Positions 21,435-31,770 of a stretch of DNA of 64,000 bases are shown here, piece by piece. A program made the translations under genes and the position numbers. The notes under the pieces are model-generated. The model saw only the letters and a list, made by a program, of their open reading frames with translations. It did not search any database and was not told where the DNA came from. Source of the stretch: Cyrtodaria siliqua (taxonomy: Eukaryota; Mollusca; Bivalvia; Adapedonta; Hiatellidae); contig JAWPHD010000003.1 in NCBI GenBank assembly GCA_037043455.1, forward strand, positions 806,001 through 870,000, written 5' to 3'. How positions within the stretch are numbered: the stretch's first letter is position 1; every line of letters starts with the position of its first letter.

Positions 21435-21998
21435 ATGAAACAACCGACAAAACCAAGTTTATATCCTGAGTTGCCAGTGGAAGACCGACAGAATTTTAGA
21501 TTACAAAAGATTTCAGAGATTGAACAGAAGTTAATTACAGAGCTAGACACACGCACTTCTCTTTATAAAAAATATAAACGTGGTATTAATATCACAGATG
21601 GAATTGACACTGCCTTAATATATGCAGGTGTTATTATGACTGGGATTGAATTTATTGTTCCAGTTTTGTTACCTTTGGAAATAGCAGCAATAGTATGTGG
21701 GACTACAGGTGTTTGTATTAATTTTATCAGACGCAAGCTTAATTCAAAAGCTCAAAAACATTATGAAATAAAAACTTTGGCACAGTCTAAGTTGAATAGC
21801 ATAAAAATATTGATATTAAAAGCATTGAGTGATGCACAGATATCTGAGCAAGAGTTTAAGTTGATTTTGGATGAGTTGGATAAATATTATAGTTCGAAAC
21901 AGGACACCAAAATGAAAGCTAAAATTAGTGAAGTTCAAAAAAAAGAACTAGTGGAGCAGGGAAGAAAGGAAGCAATGGCAACCTTACAAAAAGTCTAA
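21435..21998 (+). CDS. membrane protein of the virus-like element, intact
   Basis: The only undamaged gene of the element: 187 codons, ATG directly after TATTATTAAAAAAA. Layout: a Pro-rich N-terminus, a helical segment with a KKYKRGINITDGIDTAL block (residues ~45-60), a hydrophobic stretch of two closely spaced helices (YAGVIMTGIEFIVPVLLPLE and IAAIVCGTTGVCINF), a basic loop (RRKLNSKAQKH), then a helical C-terminus that is partly coiled coil (ISEQEFKLILDELDKYY) and highly charged. The type is familiar to me from PolB elements in corals, molluscs and fish, without known function. A membrane-remodelling or virion-membrane role is an inference. Its intactness among broken neighbours may be chance. 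Confidence 0.7.
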   Translation: MKQPTKPSLYPELPVEDRQNFRLQKISEIEQKLITELDTRTSLYKKYKRGINITDGIDTALIYAGVIMTGIEFIVPVLLPLEIAAIVCGTTGVCINFIRRKLNSKAQKHYEIKTLAQSKLNSIKILILKALSDAQISEQEFKLILDELDKYYSSKQDTKMKAKISEVQKKELVEQGRKEAMATLQKV

Positions 21999-22004
21999 AA
22001 AGTG

Positions 22005-22345
22005 TGTAATTTGTTGCTTTAGTAATGTGTTTGAGTATGATCCATCACCTTTGTATAGTTCTTAAATCTGGATCTGTATAAAATGTGTTATTGTAAGAGA
22101 AAGGTAATTCCTATGCTTGTTCCCACAAAACCTGTGAGTTAGTTTTGATAATAAAAACATAATCCAAACTGTATTAGTCGAACTATGTTTTTTTCTCCAA
22201 AATGTTGCATTTTAGCTTTAGTGTTAGGCGGGAAGTTCCTAATCTCACACACTATTTTTTTTTTTTTTTTATTAAATATGATTTTATAGCGTATTACATA
22301 TTTGTTGCTGTATACTGGGGTTTGTTGTGAAGAGTAAAAAATCAT
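22005..22345 (-). pseudogene. possible relic of a right-end minus-strand gene
   Basis: Minus-strand reading shows MQHFGEKNIVRLIQFGLCFY, a stop, then LTGFVGTSIGI, a shift, and PFSYNNTFYTDPDLRTIQR. The pieces are plausible protein but need at least two lesions to be joined. A homopolymer of 17 T lies at 22255-22271. Weak evidence; it could be chance. Confidence 0.25.
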
Positions 22346-22536
22346 ATTCGTTGATTTGGGTGTAAATTTAATAACAAATCAACTTTTATTAAAAAATCTC
22401 AAAATATAACTCTGGGCCAGCTTATTTCAGCAACTTGTGGTAAGAGTTTTTCATATATATGTATTTTGGGCGTTTTGGATCAAATCTCGAGTAAAACGAG
22501 AGATTTGGTCCAGAACGCCCATAATACATATATATT
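22345..22536 (-). repeat. right terminal inverted repeat with palindromic outer arm
   Basis: Reverse complement of 12755-12940, with GG for TT in the hairpin stem (22508-22513 region) and a 6 bp insertion at 22440-22447. The outer half again folds on itself. The palindrome has the same orientation as at the left end when both are read inward. Confidence 0.92.
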
Positions 22537-23107
22537 CTATATTTAAGCAAGTTCAGTAACTGTACCGTTTTACACACCTGGCTACTCGCCCTGTTCACGA
22601 TGACGTAACATGACGTCACTTTATTTGAAACCGTTAACGTCATAGAAAGAAAGTAATTAAATAAGCAGTGGACTTAACAGTATAACAGTTGGAATATCTG
22701 TTAGATTTGTTACTGTGCATTTGTGTTGGTTGTACATTAAAAAAGAAGTCCCGACAGCTACTGTGGAAATAAAACTCTATATTCCACAGTGTGGAATAAC
22801 ACTTTTATTTCACTGATAAAATGCAGTATTTCGTTGCTTATCATAAAATAAAACATTGATATTTTCAGATTGAAATAAGTTAAATAATCGAGACGAAAAA
22901 ACATCCTATTATGTTGATGTCTGCTTATGCGTTTAAAATGAATGACGTTGTTGCGTGTTTACCTCCCGTCAGTGCTATATTCATTGCAGAGTTATTGATG
23001 TTTGTAATTACTGTTTATTCATCATACATATTTAAGTGACTTCCTTGTAAGAAGATATTATAAAAGCTGGTTACCTTCCTGCTATAAAATAAACGTTTTA
23101 TCTTGTT
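22537..23107. other. no gene; one 65 bp palindrome
   Basis: TGACGTCA at 22611. At about 22752-22818 there is an imperfect palindrome in which TGTGGAAATAAAACTC pairs with a GTGTTATT...TTTTATTTCACTG region around CCACAGTGTGG. Nothing else recognised. Confidence 0.45.
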
Positions 23108-23350
23108 ATCCGTGGCCGAGGGGTTAACGACGTTGCGTTTCGTCGCCTCTCAACGCTGCGGGTTCGAATCCCACTGGGAGCTCGACTTGTAAGTGAGGAA
23201 GTGTCGATTCTTACAGATCGCGGGAGATGTACAGTACTGGTTTTATCCAGGAAAAGTAGGTGGTCTGTCTCCACCACAAAAAAAATCGACCGTCATATAT
23301 AACCTTACATGTGTTGAAAATGACGTAAAACACCATACAAACAAATAAAT
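23108..23350 (+). mobile_element. tRNA-headed SINE, near full length
   Basis: The head carries a pol III A box (GTGGCCGAGGGGTTAACG, Ser/Leu tRNA type) and B box (GGTTCGAATCCCA). The body contains CAGTACTGGTTTTATCCAGG, CTGTCTCCACCACAAAAAAA and ATCGACCGTCATA. The tail ends TGACGTAAAACACCATACAA. A 5'-truncated relative with the same body and tail is at 49625-49770. The tail motif CGTAAAACACCAT also ends the LINE at 39960, its likely mobilising partner. Not a functional tRNA: the acceptor stem does not pair. Confidence 0.8.
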
Positions 23351-23539
23351 TGTTTACATGCTGTTTTGTATATGCATAATATAAAGCCAGCTCGTAAGCT
23401 TACACACGAAACCATCCATATCTGTATTGCCCCGTGTGGTTCCAGTGCAAGAATAGGAGCACTGCTTAGCTAGGCAGAGTGCTCAACAAACATTCCTCCA
23501 AATTCAGGTTTATTTTGTCATTTTTGTCAGGTCTTCATC

Positions 23540-23695
23540 TTGATCCCTGTATTGTTTTAGGTGGATCCCTGTATTGTTTCAGATGGATCACTGTATTGTT
23601 TCAGGTGGATCCCTGTATTGTTTCAGATGGATCCCTGTATTGTTTCAGGTGGATCCCCGTATTGTTTAAGGCGGATCCCTGTATTGTTTCAGGTG
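23540..23695. repeat. 22 bp minisatellite, ~7 copies
   Basis: Unit CCTGTATTGTTTCAGGTGGA plus TC repeated head to tail with small variants. Open frames over it encode repeat peptides and are not taken as genes. Confidence 0.95.
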
Positions 23696-23884
23696 CTGCA
23701 TGAGTGGCGGCAGAAAAGAATGATCGTGGCTCCAGCGAGAAATGGAGTGTTTACAAGAGAATGTGCAGCAACTCTGCAGTTCTGCAGGTGACAAGTTTCT
23801 AGGCCCATTCTGCATATTTGTATCTAGGTGAAAATGGAGAGTGAGCCTTGAATGTTCATTCCAGTTAATATATAGAGGATCTTA

Positions 23885-24035
23885 CATGAGTACTCATTCA
23901 TTATTGAATTTATTAAACGAGTTGGCAAAATGATATAATGCGAGGCTACGCTCTTGCCGAGAATTATGTCATATTTGTTAACGAGTTTAATAAATTTAAT
24001 AATGAATGAGAACGAATGTTAGATTCTTAGTTTTC
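23885..24035. repeat. foldback element with GCGAGGCT apex
   Basis: Left arm CATTATTGAATTTATTAAAC, GAGTTGGCAAAATGATATAA. The right arm is its imperfect complement, ending ACGAATGTTAGATTCT. The loop region reads GCGAGGCTACGCTCTTGCCG. The arms are diverged by several substitutions. Confidence 0.75.
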
Positions 24036-24939
24036 ACATAACTCACATGTCGACTTTTATTGCATCTTGACTGTCGCTTTAACACGCAAAACCGACATAA
24101 ACCGTGGGAATTGGATCATAGCCTCAACGGTTTTTTACAGCGCATACTAGGCTTATTTGCATACTTATATAACTAGTGGTATATCAAAAATATAGAATGG
24201 TGTTATTCCACTCCCACGCCGTACGTTATGTGATAAATACATATATATATATAGTTTTAAAGACACCAGTTTATTTGGTCAAAAATGATTTTTACACTCG
24301 ATATATTGAGTCCTTATCTTGCTATTGGGTCCTCAATCTGCCTATTGGGTCTTGACCCAACAATACAACGACCCAACAATACATGCATGTTTAACAGAAC
24401 TTCATTTACCTAATTAAGCCTCTCGCACATACCTTATTTTACACGTTTATTGGGGCCCCTGAGTAGGGGTTATCTCCCCTTGATAATTTGCTAAGTGTGT
24501 ATATATATACTGTTTATCCAATCAGAGGTCAGAGTTCAGGACCCAATATATTGGGAAATTCACAATGACCCAATAAACTAGTGATGCGGTATATATATAT
24601 ATATTTTAACAAGACCCAGCAAAAATGTTGGGTCAGACCCAGTATTATGGTTTGAGAATAAAAAGCGTTAACAGTTGAATTACCCGTTAAGTTACGACTA
24701 TATGGGGATACATAAGTACCCGTAGGTGTACTTAATTCATAAAAGAATACCAAAAACGTATATTCACACTATTTCATGGTGGTCCCAATAAATGTGTTCC
24801 AATTGAGAGACCCAGTATCCTGGTGACTTTAAGTATATATATATTTATATATATATATAAGGGTGAGAAAATACATACATCTACAAAATACCTTTCAAAA
24901 AGCACTGGATCCCCGAGGGATACGAAAATGTTGGAACAA
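24036..24939. other. no gene; scattered TTGGGTC/GACCCAA motifs and TA runs
   Basis: Several direct and inverted copies of TTGGGTC occur between 24320 and 24640, along with TA dinucleotide runs at 24238-24252, 24591-24604 and 24833-24860. The motif reappears at 25700-25890. Confidence 0.5.
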
Positions 24940-24978
24940 ATTAATAGATGGGGAAAAAAACATTTATACAGTGCTACA

Positions 24979-25033
24979 GTTTATAAAAACCCATGCGCTT
25001 TCGGCTTTACGCCTTCATCAGGGGTACACAAAC
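24979..25033 (-). ncRNA. hammerhead ribozyme motif, probably inactive copy
   Basis: Minus-strand twin of the 25222 ribozyme. CTGATGA (complement of 25015-25021), GAAA (complement of 24999-25002) and both parts of stem I are kept, with one A-U pair changed to G-U. At the cleavage site it has CAT instead of CTT, which breaks the NUH rule. Confidence 0.55.
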
Positions 25034-25221
25034 ACGAAAATAACAAATACGAAACAAAACAACAGATATGTTCTTTTATTAGTATCCCATTTGGCTCCAG
25101 AGTGTCTATTCAAAGTAACCAGTTTCTGCAACACTGCCAAACGATAAGTTGTTTTTTAAAGAGTTTTATTTAAACTGCCGTGTATTTTAGTGTTTTTTTG
25201 TTTCGTATTTGTTATTTTCGT

Positions 25222-25276
25222 GTTTATGTACCCCTGATGAAGGCGTAAAGCCGAAAGCGCTTGGGTTTTTATAAAC
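25222..25276 (+). ncRNA. type I hammerhead ribozyme, apparently intact
   Basis: Core CTGATGA at 25234-25240 and GAAA at 25253-25256. Stem II is GGC...GCC closed by GTAAA. Stem III is a palindromic GCGC of minimal size, followed by the cleavage triplet CTT (cut expected after 25262). Stem I pairs ACCC with GGGT and, beyond an internal loop, GTTTAT with ATAAAC. The very short palindromic stem III suggests activity as a dimer, as proposed for Penelope-element hammerheads. Confidence 0.7.
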
Positions 25277-25353
25277 TGTAGCACTGTATAAATGTTTTTT
25301 TTCCCATCTATAGTAATATATATATATATATATATAATATATATATATATATA

Positions 25354-28267
25354 CAATTTACGCATAATTGTTCTCTGTATGGTCATAGCAAAGACCAAGT
25401 TTTGAAGTGAATGAAAACTGTACACAGTGAACCCTGGGTTCAGATGTTCACCAAGCCAGATATTTAAAATGTATTTGCTTTCCTTCAAATGTTCTCGTAA
25501 AATAATTACTACACACTGCTGTGACCGCGACATACTGCCACATGCCACTAGTGGGGACATGGGCACCGCTAGAGGCACAGCCATTAAATGGGGGAAGCAG
25601 GGCACCTCAGTGAATAGTAATAATCCTCAAATGGAGGTATGGCTGACGCACTTCACAATCGAAGAGATCTGTCTCGCCAACAACAAAAACATTCAACAAA
25701 CGACCCAAATATGGTCAACACAAATCATCGAATGACCCAAAGATGGGATCTGTGACCCAAATACGGGTTTTAATACATTCATCAAATGCCAAATCATCAA
25801 ATGACCCAAATATGGTCAGCTATTACATTATCAGGAACCCAAATGCGGGTTTTACCACAAAAACATAACATGTCTTTTAACCCAAAATGGTTATACACAA
25901 TATTGCTATTATCATTCAAATAGTACCACAGCTGAGATAAATTTTATCAGCTATATAATAGCAGTAACTCCAATATGCTTTTACATAGAACCCCAGCTGG
26001 GATTATGATTAGCATTTTTATTTTTATGAAGGATAAGCAGATAACCGCAAATAGAGGTTATATATGCCAAAAACATGACTGCACAACCGATTTGGTAATT
26101 ATTTAAATACTGTCATGGACCAGTTTCCAAAACTAAAGGCGACATTCTTCTTAACAACAATATTGCAATCCTTGTGTCACTCTATACAGAAACAAAGTGT
26201 TGCTTGTGTGTGACAAATGTACCCAATCACTAACTGAACCCGAACGAATTAGAAAGGAAATATACTTATCAGTTCTGCTTAACCTGGATGCTTGATAGTT
26301 CAAAGTTCAATGGAATTTGAAACATTAAATATGCAGTCCAACCAAAGATGATATTACCTGCAGAGAAAGTAAAACAGGGCACACGTCTCAGTAACTGGAC
26401 TAAACTGAATCAAGTAAATAAAAGTAACTATTAATGCATATCAGAAACCACGTTCTTATGTCGTCTTGATTGGATTTCACATCTTATGAAGTGATGTTTT
26501 GATGCACCAGACATTGCATCATAATAAATGAAATAAAATATTAAAAGACATATAGAATGTAACGATAAGATTTGGAGGAAGATTGAAGAGTTACCTTTCA
26601 TAATTTGTCTCAAAAACACAAATTAACTGTTAGTAGTTCCTAAGCTTCACAAATTAGCATGAGGAATATGGAATTTCATGTTTTCAGACTTAACCTTCTA
26701 GTCATGATCAATAGGTCGATCATCGGTTACAATCGGTTAGACAATATGAGGCATACATAACATGTGCCTGTTAAAACCCTGAACTCAGAACAATTTCTGA
26801 TTAAGTATGTATTCTTTCTTATGACAATGTCATTTCCAACAGCATATATAACACATCTAATCGATATTTGTGTTGGTGTATAACATGCTTTCATACATCT
26901 CAAGTGTATTTCCTAACTGTTGTCTCCTGTATAATCATGTTTGATTTCTATTTTAACATTAGGACTCATAAACGATCATCATAATCGGAAGCCTAAGTAA
27001 CTGATGATCAGTTGCAGCTGATTAATTGGTACATGACTATTTCACGGCCACACGTTCAATTGATGTCTGAGCAGGCTCCACTGTTTCTTAACCATCTAAA
27101 GGCTATTCCAACCAAACATAACCTCATCCAAAGAAGTGACTTCTTTTCCCCCCTTTTTTAAATACACATACCAGTCATTGAAGTGAATTTAAGATACACA
27201 TTACCATGCATAGAAGAAAATTTATAATCGGTAAAAACGAATTAAAAAAAAGTGTTTCAATGAAAAATGTGTTTCAATGTTCATTCTGTTCCATAATGGC
27301 ATCCAACCGCAGCCGGACACCTCTGCAACTCATTAATTAAATTCAATGTTACAATTAACTTTAGCTTTTGAATGACCACCTATGTAAATATTTATATATT
27401 CAAAAAGACAAGGACTAAAGCATTTCCAAATTTACAATATATTATATTATGCTCCTTTGACAATAAACTAGGAATATGTATCCTTTTCAAGTAAACTAAC
27501 CCACGTGTTAAAGGTTGAATGCAAACCTATTTTATATTCATATAAACAAAAGAGATGTAATAGCGATTGATTTTGACTGCCTGAATGCCATTTACAACAT
27601 CATTTAAAGCAGCTATCCCGCCAACAATAGCCAAATTTTACAAGGTATGTACACCGGTTCCAAACCCACTGATGACGAGGTATTAATAACAAACACCCTC
27701 AACCGGCACATACACCTCACCACACGACCTGAACATCTGGATAGTGTTGACAAATAGTTCGATTTTGTGCCTGCAAGAACGCACTACTTAGTTTTTAAAT
27801 GCCTCCCTTTATTCGGAGATAGTTATTAAAAGGAGGTTTAAAGGTGTGAACACGTGATATAGAAACCTAACAGGCACGCGGTGAGCTTTAAATAATCAAG
27901 ATGTAATGGCGACGAGTTGATATACGTCTAAATGACTGATGTTACCTTTTTGTTATTTTTTATTTCGGCATCAGTACCCATGCATTTGAGTTTTCAAGGC
28001 AAGTTTGTAATTATGATTTTAGTTTATACATTTATAATGCATATGTTGCGGTGAATGCAAAACAACAACATTAACTGCTTAAGTATTAATTGTTACCTTA
28101 TAGATATGAATACTTTTCTGTTGATTATGCTAGTTGTTGGTATAATGCTGTATATATATTTCACTATCGCTGTCAAGTTTATATGTATTTGTTGTATCCT
28201 CACGGGTCTTATGACCCATTGGAATTATCTGAATAAACACTATTATTCATTTAAATGGAAAAGCATG
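25354..28267. other. no gene; degenerate ACCC-A/T-GGGT motifs at the left
   Basis: 25700-25890 holds several copies of a near-palindrome like ACCCAAATATGG or ACCCAAATACGGGTTTTA at irregular spacing. The remaining 2.4 kb is AT-rich with no open frame or repeat that I recognise. Confidence 0.45.
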
Positions 28268-28636
28268 TTATCATGTCCATCTGCATAATTCTGCCGAGAA
28301 ACAGGGTGCATGAGATAAAACCTTATCTCGGCAGTTACGTTCCTATCCCGTCAGGTGGACCTCTTTTGATGACATCAGCACGTCTTTTGATGACGTCAGG
28401 GTATATTTGATGACGTCTGGGTATTTTTGAACGGAAAAAAATGGGGGAAAAAAACGAAAAAGGTAAATTAAATGATTTGAAACGATCAACATGATAAATA
28501 GAATATCATGTTAGTGCCTGATCGTATCCAGTTTATCAGGTTCGGCACGAAAAAAATGAATGCACAGCCTCGGACTTCATTTTTTCTCAGCCTCACCTGA
28601 TAAACTGGATGTGATCAGGCACTAACATGATATTCT
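28268..28636 (+). mobile_element. CRE-bearing foldback element, copy B
   Basis: Nearly the same as copy A (12380-12751): start TTATCATGTCCATCTGCAT, hairpin TCTGCCGAGA/TCTCGGCAG, CRE-like sites at 28370 (TGACATCA), 28391 (TGACGTCA) and 28411 (TGACGTCT), framework ACATGATAAATAGAATATCA, terminal hairpin with stem TATCCAGTTTATCAGG and apex CAGCCTCGG, end CATGATATTCT. The flanks differ from those of copy A, which confirms independent insertion. Confidence 0.85.
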
Positions 28637-28662
28637 CTATATAACTGAGACAACCGTGCTTA

Positions 28663-28796
28663 GATTTTCAATCTGGGATGGTATGTGTTTGTTTAACGAT
28701 ATTAAATTACGTTTTACGGCGATGTGATAATAGCTCGCCGCCGTAAAATGTAATTTCCGCACCGTAAAATCACTCATATACCGTCCCAGATTGAAA
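28663..28796. repeat. imperfect foldback
   Basis: TTTCAATCTGGGATGGTATG at the left pairs with CATATACCGTCCCAGATTGA at the right. Inner arms ATTACGTTTTACGGCG and CGCCGTAAAATGTAAT also pair. A further TTACGG-containing arm lies between, giving a branched fold. Confidence 0.75.
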
Positions 28797-29284
28797 CTCT
28801 TAGGGTGGTTATCTCTTAATGTTAAAATGCTCGTATCTGTTTTTCGTGTAAATCAGCTCTCAGACAAGCTTTATGTCTGATGATAAATATTCCTTTTTGC
28901 ATACAAGTGGTTCATTTAAAAATGTCCATCAGAGATAACATCTTTTAAGTGTTATACACATACGGAATTGAACAATTTTGCTGATGACAGTGATAATATG
29001 CTGACAATAACTCTAAGCTCGCGGTAAAAAAGTATGAAAATAACATTCAATTAGTGTTATCAAACATAATTAGCAGATACGCATTGAATGCAGCCTGCAC
29101 TAAAGAAGAATGTTATCTTTTAGTAAGACATATCATTTGATCAGTGTGCAGTTTACATGCGTAATACTAGTGGCTAATGCAAACCCGTTGCTATAGAATG
29201 TGAAGGACATTTCGTGCATTTGTTTATTCGGTTCTTTTTCGTGCATAACTGTCTTAGAGCGACTAAATATACAGACTACTTTAA
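28797..29284. other. no recognisable feature
   Basis: AT-rich sequence without supported features. Confidence 0.5.
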
Positions 29285-29695
29285 TAAAGCAAAACGAAAA
29301 GGGTTGACAATAGGGCTACAACCTTGGAACGGTCAGTGGCAAAAAAGGCAGCTGGGGTTTAAACCAGGTTCTAGGTTGCACCAAACCTCACACTTGCCCT
29401 GCTTCATCACAATAAAACGGGACAGTGTAAAGAAAGAAAACCCCGCCTTGAACTATTCTGTAACCAACAAGGCAGCATTAATAGGCAATATAAGTAAAAC
29501 ACAAATATGCTCGTGTATATATAAATACAAAAAAAACAATAGCATAGAAAGCCACAAAGAAGGTACTCAATGACTTGGAAGAAGCCAGAGCAACAAGAGA
29601 ATAAACCATTGAAGGCGCGGCAAGACAAAATTGCAGACAAACATCAAACGCCACCGTCCTTTTGGGCTTTAGGTAGACGTCATCATATGAATATT
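29285..29695 (-). mobile_element. Penelope-like RT family, 3' untranslated part
   Basis: Minus-strand copy with the GGGTTGACAATAGGGCTACA, ACGGTCAGTGGCAAAAAAGG and ATAAAACGGGACAGTG segments. It ends at the coding tail marker TAGGTAGACGTCATCAT (about 29671-29687), so only the 3' UTR is present. Confidence 0.75.
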
Positions 29696-29907
29696 TCTAC
29701 CAGAAATTGAGCACGTAAAGGCATTATGTCAAGAAGAAATGCAATTTAAAAACTTTTAGAAGTATAAAACATATGTTTATGAGAAAATGTACTTTGAAAG
29801 TTTACACTAACCGAGGATTAAGCTAACCAATCTTTGAACAACTGGGCCTAGGTCTGGCTTTGTTGTTACATATTGCTGCAACTTCTGCTGCTAGAGATAT
29901 AGATATA

Positions 29908-30326
29908 CACTTCTCAAAACTGCTAACTACACCGCTACGTTTTGGGTTATATATATCGATGGGTTGAATGTTTTTCAATAAAATAAAAAGGAAATACCAA
30001 TTCAATCATTTTTACATCATTTCATTTTATTTTTTTCATGGGCAATGCTAGAACTAAACCACAATAAGCAATTACAAACGACCCATGTAAACACTAAAGT
30101 CACACTTTTCATTTCTTGTTCATAAAAGTGTGACTTTAGTGTTTACATGGGTCGTTTGTAATTGCTTATTGTGGTTTAGTTCTAGCATTGCCCATGAAAA
30201 AAATAAAATGAAATGATGTAAAAATGATTGAATTGGTATTTCCTTTTTATTTTATTGAAAAACATTCAACCCATCGATATATATAACCCAAAACGTGAGC
30301 GGTGTAGTTAGCAGTTTTGAGAAGTG
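29908..30326. mobile_element. 419 bp full-length palindromic element, copy 1
   Basis: Runs from CACTTCTCAAAACTGCTAAC to its exact complement, with two ~200 bp arms and a spacer of about 17 bp around TTTCATTTCTTGTTCAT. Flanked by TA on both sides (29906-29907 and 30327-30328), the target duplication of Tc1/mariner-type elements. Copy 2 at 34049-34467 has the same length and only a few substitutions. Both share an asymmetry (a C missing from the left arm near CCGCTACG), so they come from one source. Confidence 0.92.
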
Positions 30327-30328
30327 TA

Positions 30329-30595
30329 GAGATTATTGAACGATTTTATTTATAATAAACTATTTTAGTCAGGACCGGATATAGAAGCTATTATACTGTG
30401 AGTGGGTCGGTCGAACATAACTTGTTTTTTATTGCAGAGAGTTTACCTCTTAAGGTTTTAAAGAAGCGGTATACATTGGCGTAAAATACAGTCAACCAAA
30501 AAAACGCATTCAAAACTACCAACAATTACAGGAATAAATGGAAGCAACGTATGCACCACAACAAACATTAAATGGTTGAAAACTGGTATTGTAAC
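30329..30595. other. no recognisable feature
   Basis: Short spacer of AT-rich sequence leading into the tandem repeat. Confidence 0.4.
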
Positions 30596-31172
30596 GTTAA
30601 ATCCAGGTTATATGGTGCACAATACCGCACTACTACCGGGTATTGGAAGGTTATATGGTGCACAAATACCGCACTACTACCGGGTATTGGAAGGTTATAT
30701 GGTGCACAATACCGCACTACTACCGGGTATTGGAAGGTTATATGGTGCACAATACCGCACTACTACCGGGTATTGGAAGGTTATATGGTGCACAAAACCG
30801 CACTACTACCGGGTATTTGAAGGTTATATGGTGCACGATACCGCACTACTACCGGGTATTGGACGTTAAAATCAGGTTATATGGTGAACAATACCGAAAT
30901 ATTACCGGGTATTGGAACGTTAACACCAGGTTATATGGTGCACAATACCGCACTACTACCGGGTACTGGAACGTTAAAACCAGGTTATATGGTGCACAGT
31001 ACCGCACTACTACCGGGTATTGGACGTTAAATCCAGGTTATATGTAACACAATACCGCACTACTACCGGATATTGGACATTAAACCAGGTTATATGGTGC
31101 ACAATACCGAAATACTACCGGGTATTGGAACGTTAAAATCAGGTTATATGGTGCACAATACCGCACTACTAT
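30596..31172. repeat. 43/53 bp minisatellite, ~12 copies
   Basis: Units contain GGTTATATGGTGCACAATAC, CGCACTACTACCGGGTATTG and, in the longer form, CGTTAAAACCA. The left part has 43 bp units and the right part 53 bp units. Open frames of up to 134 codons over it are artefacts. Confidence 0.95.
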
Positions 31173-31184
31173 CATAGAGTCAGT

Positions 31185-31400
31185 TTAACAAACAAGGCAG
31201 CATCAATTTGCGATAAAGGTAATGCAAAGAGATGATCATGTATATATGAATATTACAACAATAGCATAGAAACCACAAAGTAAGTATTCAGTAACTTGCC
31301 CGACGCCGGAGTAACACGAAAATAGGCCGTTAATGGCACAATACAAGACTGGAGTCGAACCGGAAACAATACATAAAAGTCATAATGACTACGTGTCCAT
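31185..31400 (-). mobile_element. Penelope-like RT family, short fragment
   Basis: Contains ACAAGGCAGCATCAATTTGC, AGAGATGATCATGTATATAT and CGCCGGAGTAACACGAAAAT, degenerate versions of the family's 3' UTR. Followed by about 370 bp (31401-31770) with nothing recognised. Confidence 0.55.
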
Positions 31401-31770
31401 TAATAAACAACACCATGACATTCTCATAAACAGTTCTGCACTCTTCAAGTTTTCTTCATTTAAAACTTGCTAACGTTAGCTGAACTGCTCAGATTTATTA
31501 AAATTGCCAATTGTCCTTTCTATTTATATGACTGTATTTCACAGTTACAGAATGTGATTACGTCTCAATTCAAAGACTTTTCTGAGAAACAGAGAAACCT
31601 TATTAATGTTTAGTGATTATTTTTCTGTCAAGTAGTTTAGTTGCATTCAAACATGCACGTTTCGACTATCTGGAGACAGTTTCAATACATTATCTCCAGC
31701 CGTTGAAGATATATATATGTTAATTGTACCACTTGGTTGTTATTATGCTTTTCTTCCTGGCTTACATACT

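Larger units (their letters stand above)
12755..22536. mobile_element. virus-like DNA transposon (Polinton/adintovirus-like), decayed
   Basis: Delimited by TIRs of ~186 bp (12755-12940) and ~192 bp (22345-22536). ATTCTATAT lies just outside on both sides (12747 and 22534), a possible target duplication, though the sequence is low in complexity. The interior is dense with genes on both strands, preceded by A-rich leaders and separated by as little as 33 bp. Family B DNA polymerase plus a probable double jelly-roll capsid fragment places it with Maverick/Polinton-like or adintovirus-like elements. No integrase, packaging ATPase or maturation protease can be recognised; they may have been lost in the deletion near 16760-17520 or may be absent from the lineage. 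Most genes are broken, so the copy is not functional. Confidence 0.8.
24945..25312. mobile_element. inverted-repeat element carrying hammerhead ribozyme motifs
   Basis: ~125 bp arms (24945-25068 and 25183-25312) are inverted copies, from TAGATGGGGAAAAAAACATT to its complement, around ~115 bp of unique sequence. Each arm contains a type I hammerhead core. Type I hammerheads with tiny stem III are known from Penelope-like retroelements (family knowledge), so this is probably a Penelope-like remnant with inverted pseudo-LTRs. TA microsatellites flank both sides (24833-24860 and 25315-25353). Confidence 0.7.

Noticed and set aside
23108..23180. tRNA-Ser/Leu gene
   Set aside because: Only pol III boxes are preserved. 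It is the head of a SINE whose body recurs at 49625.
24979..25033. Second active hammerhead
   Set aside because: The core is present, but the cleavage triplet is CAT rather than NUH. Kept as a probably inactive copy.
25156..25605. 149-codon minus-strand open frame
   Set aside because: It runs through the inverted-repeat ribozyme arm and a TA microsatellite; chance frame.
30572..31047. Overlapping open frames in several phases encoding repeated peptides
   Set aside because: By-products of the 43/53 bp minisatellite; open in multiple frames and on both strands.
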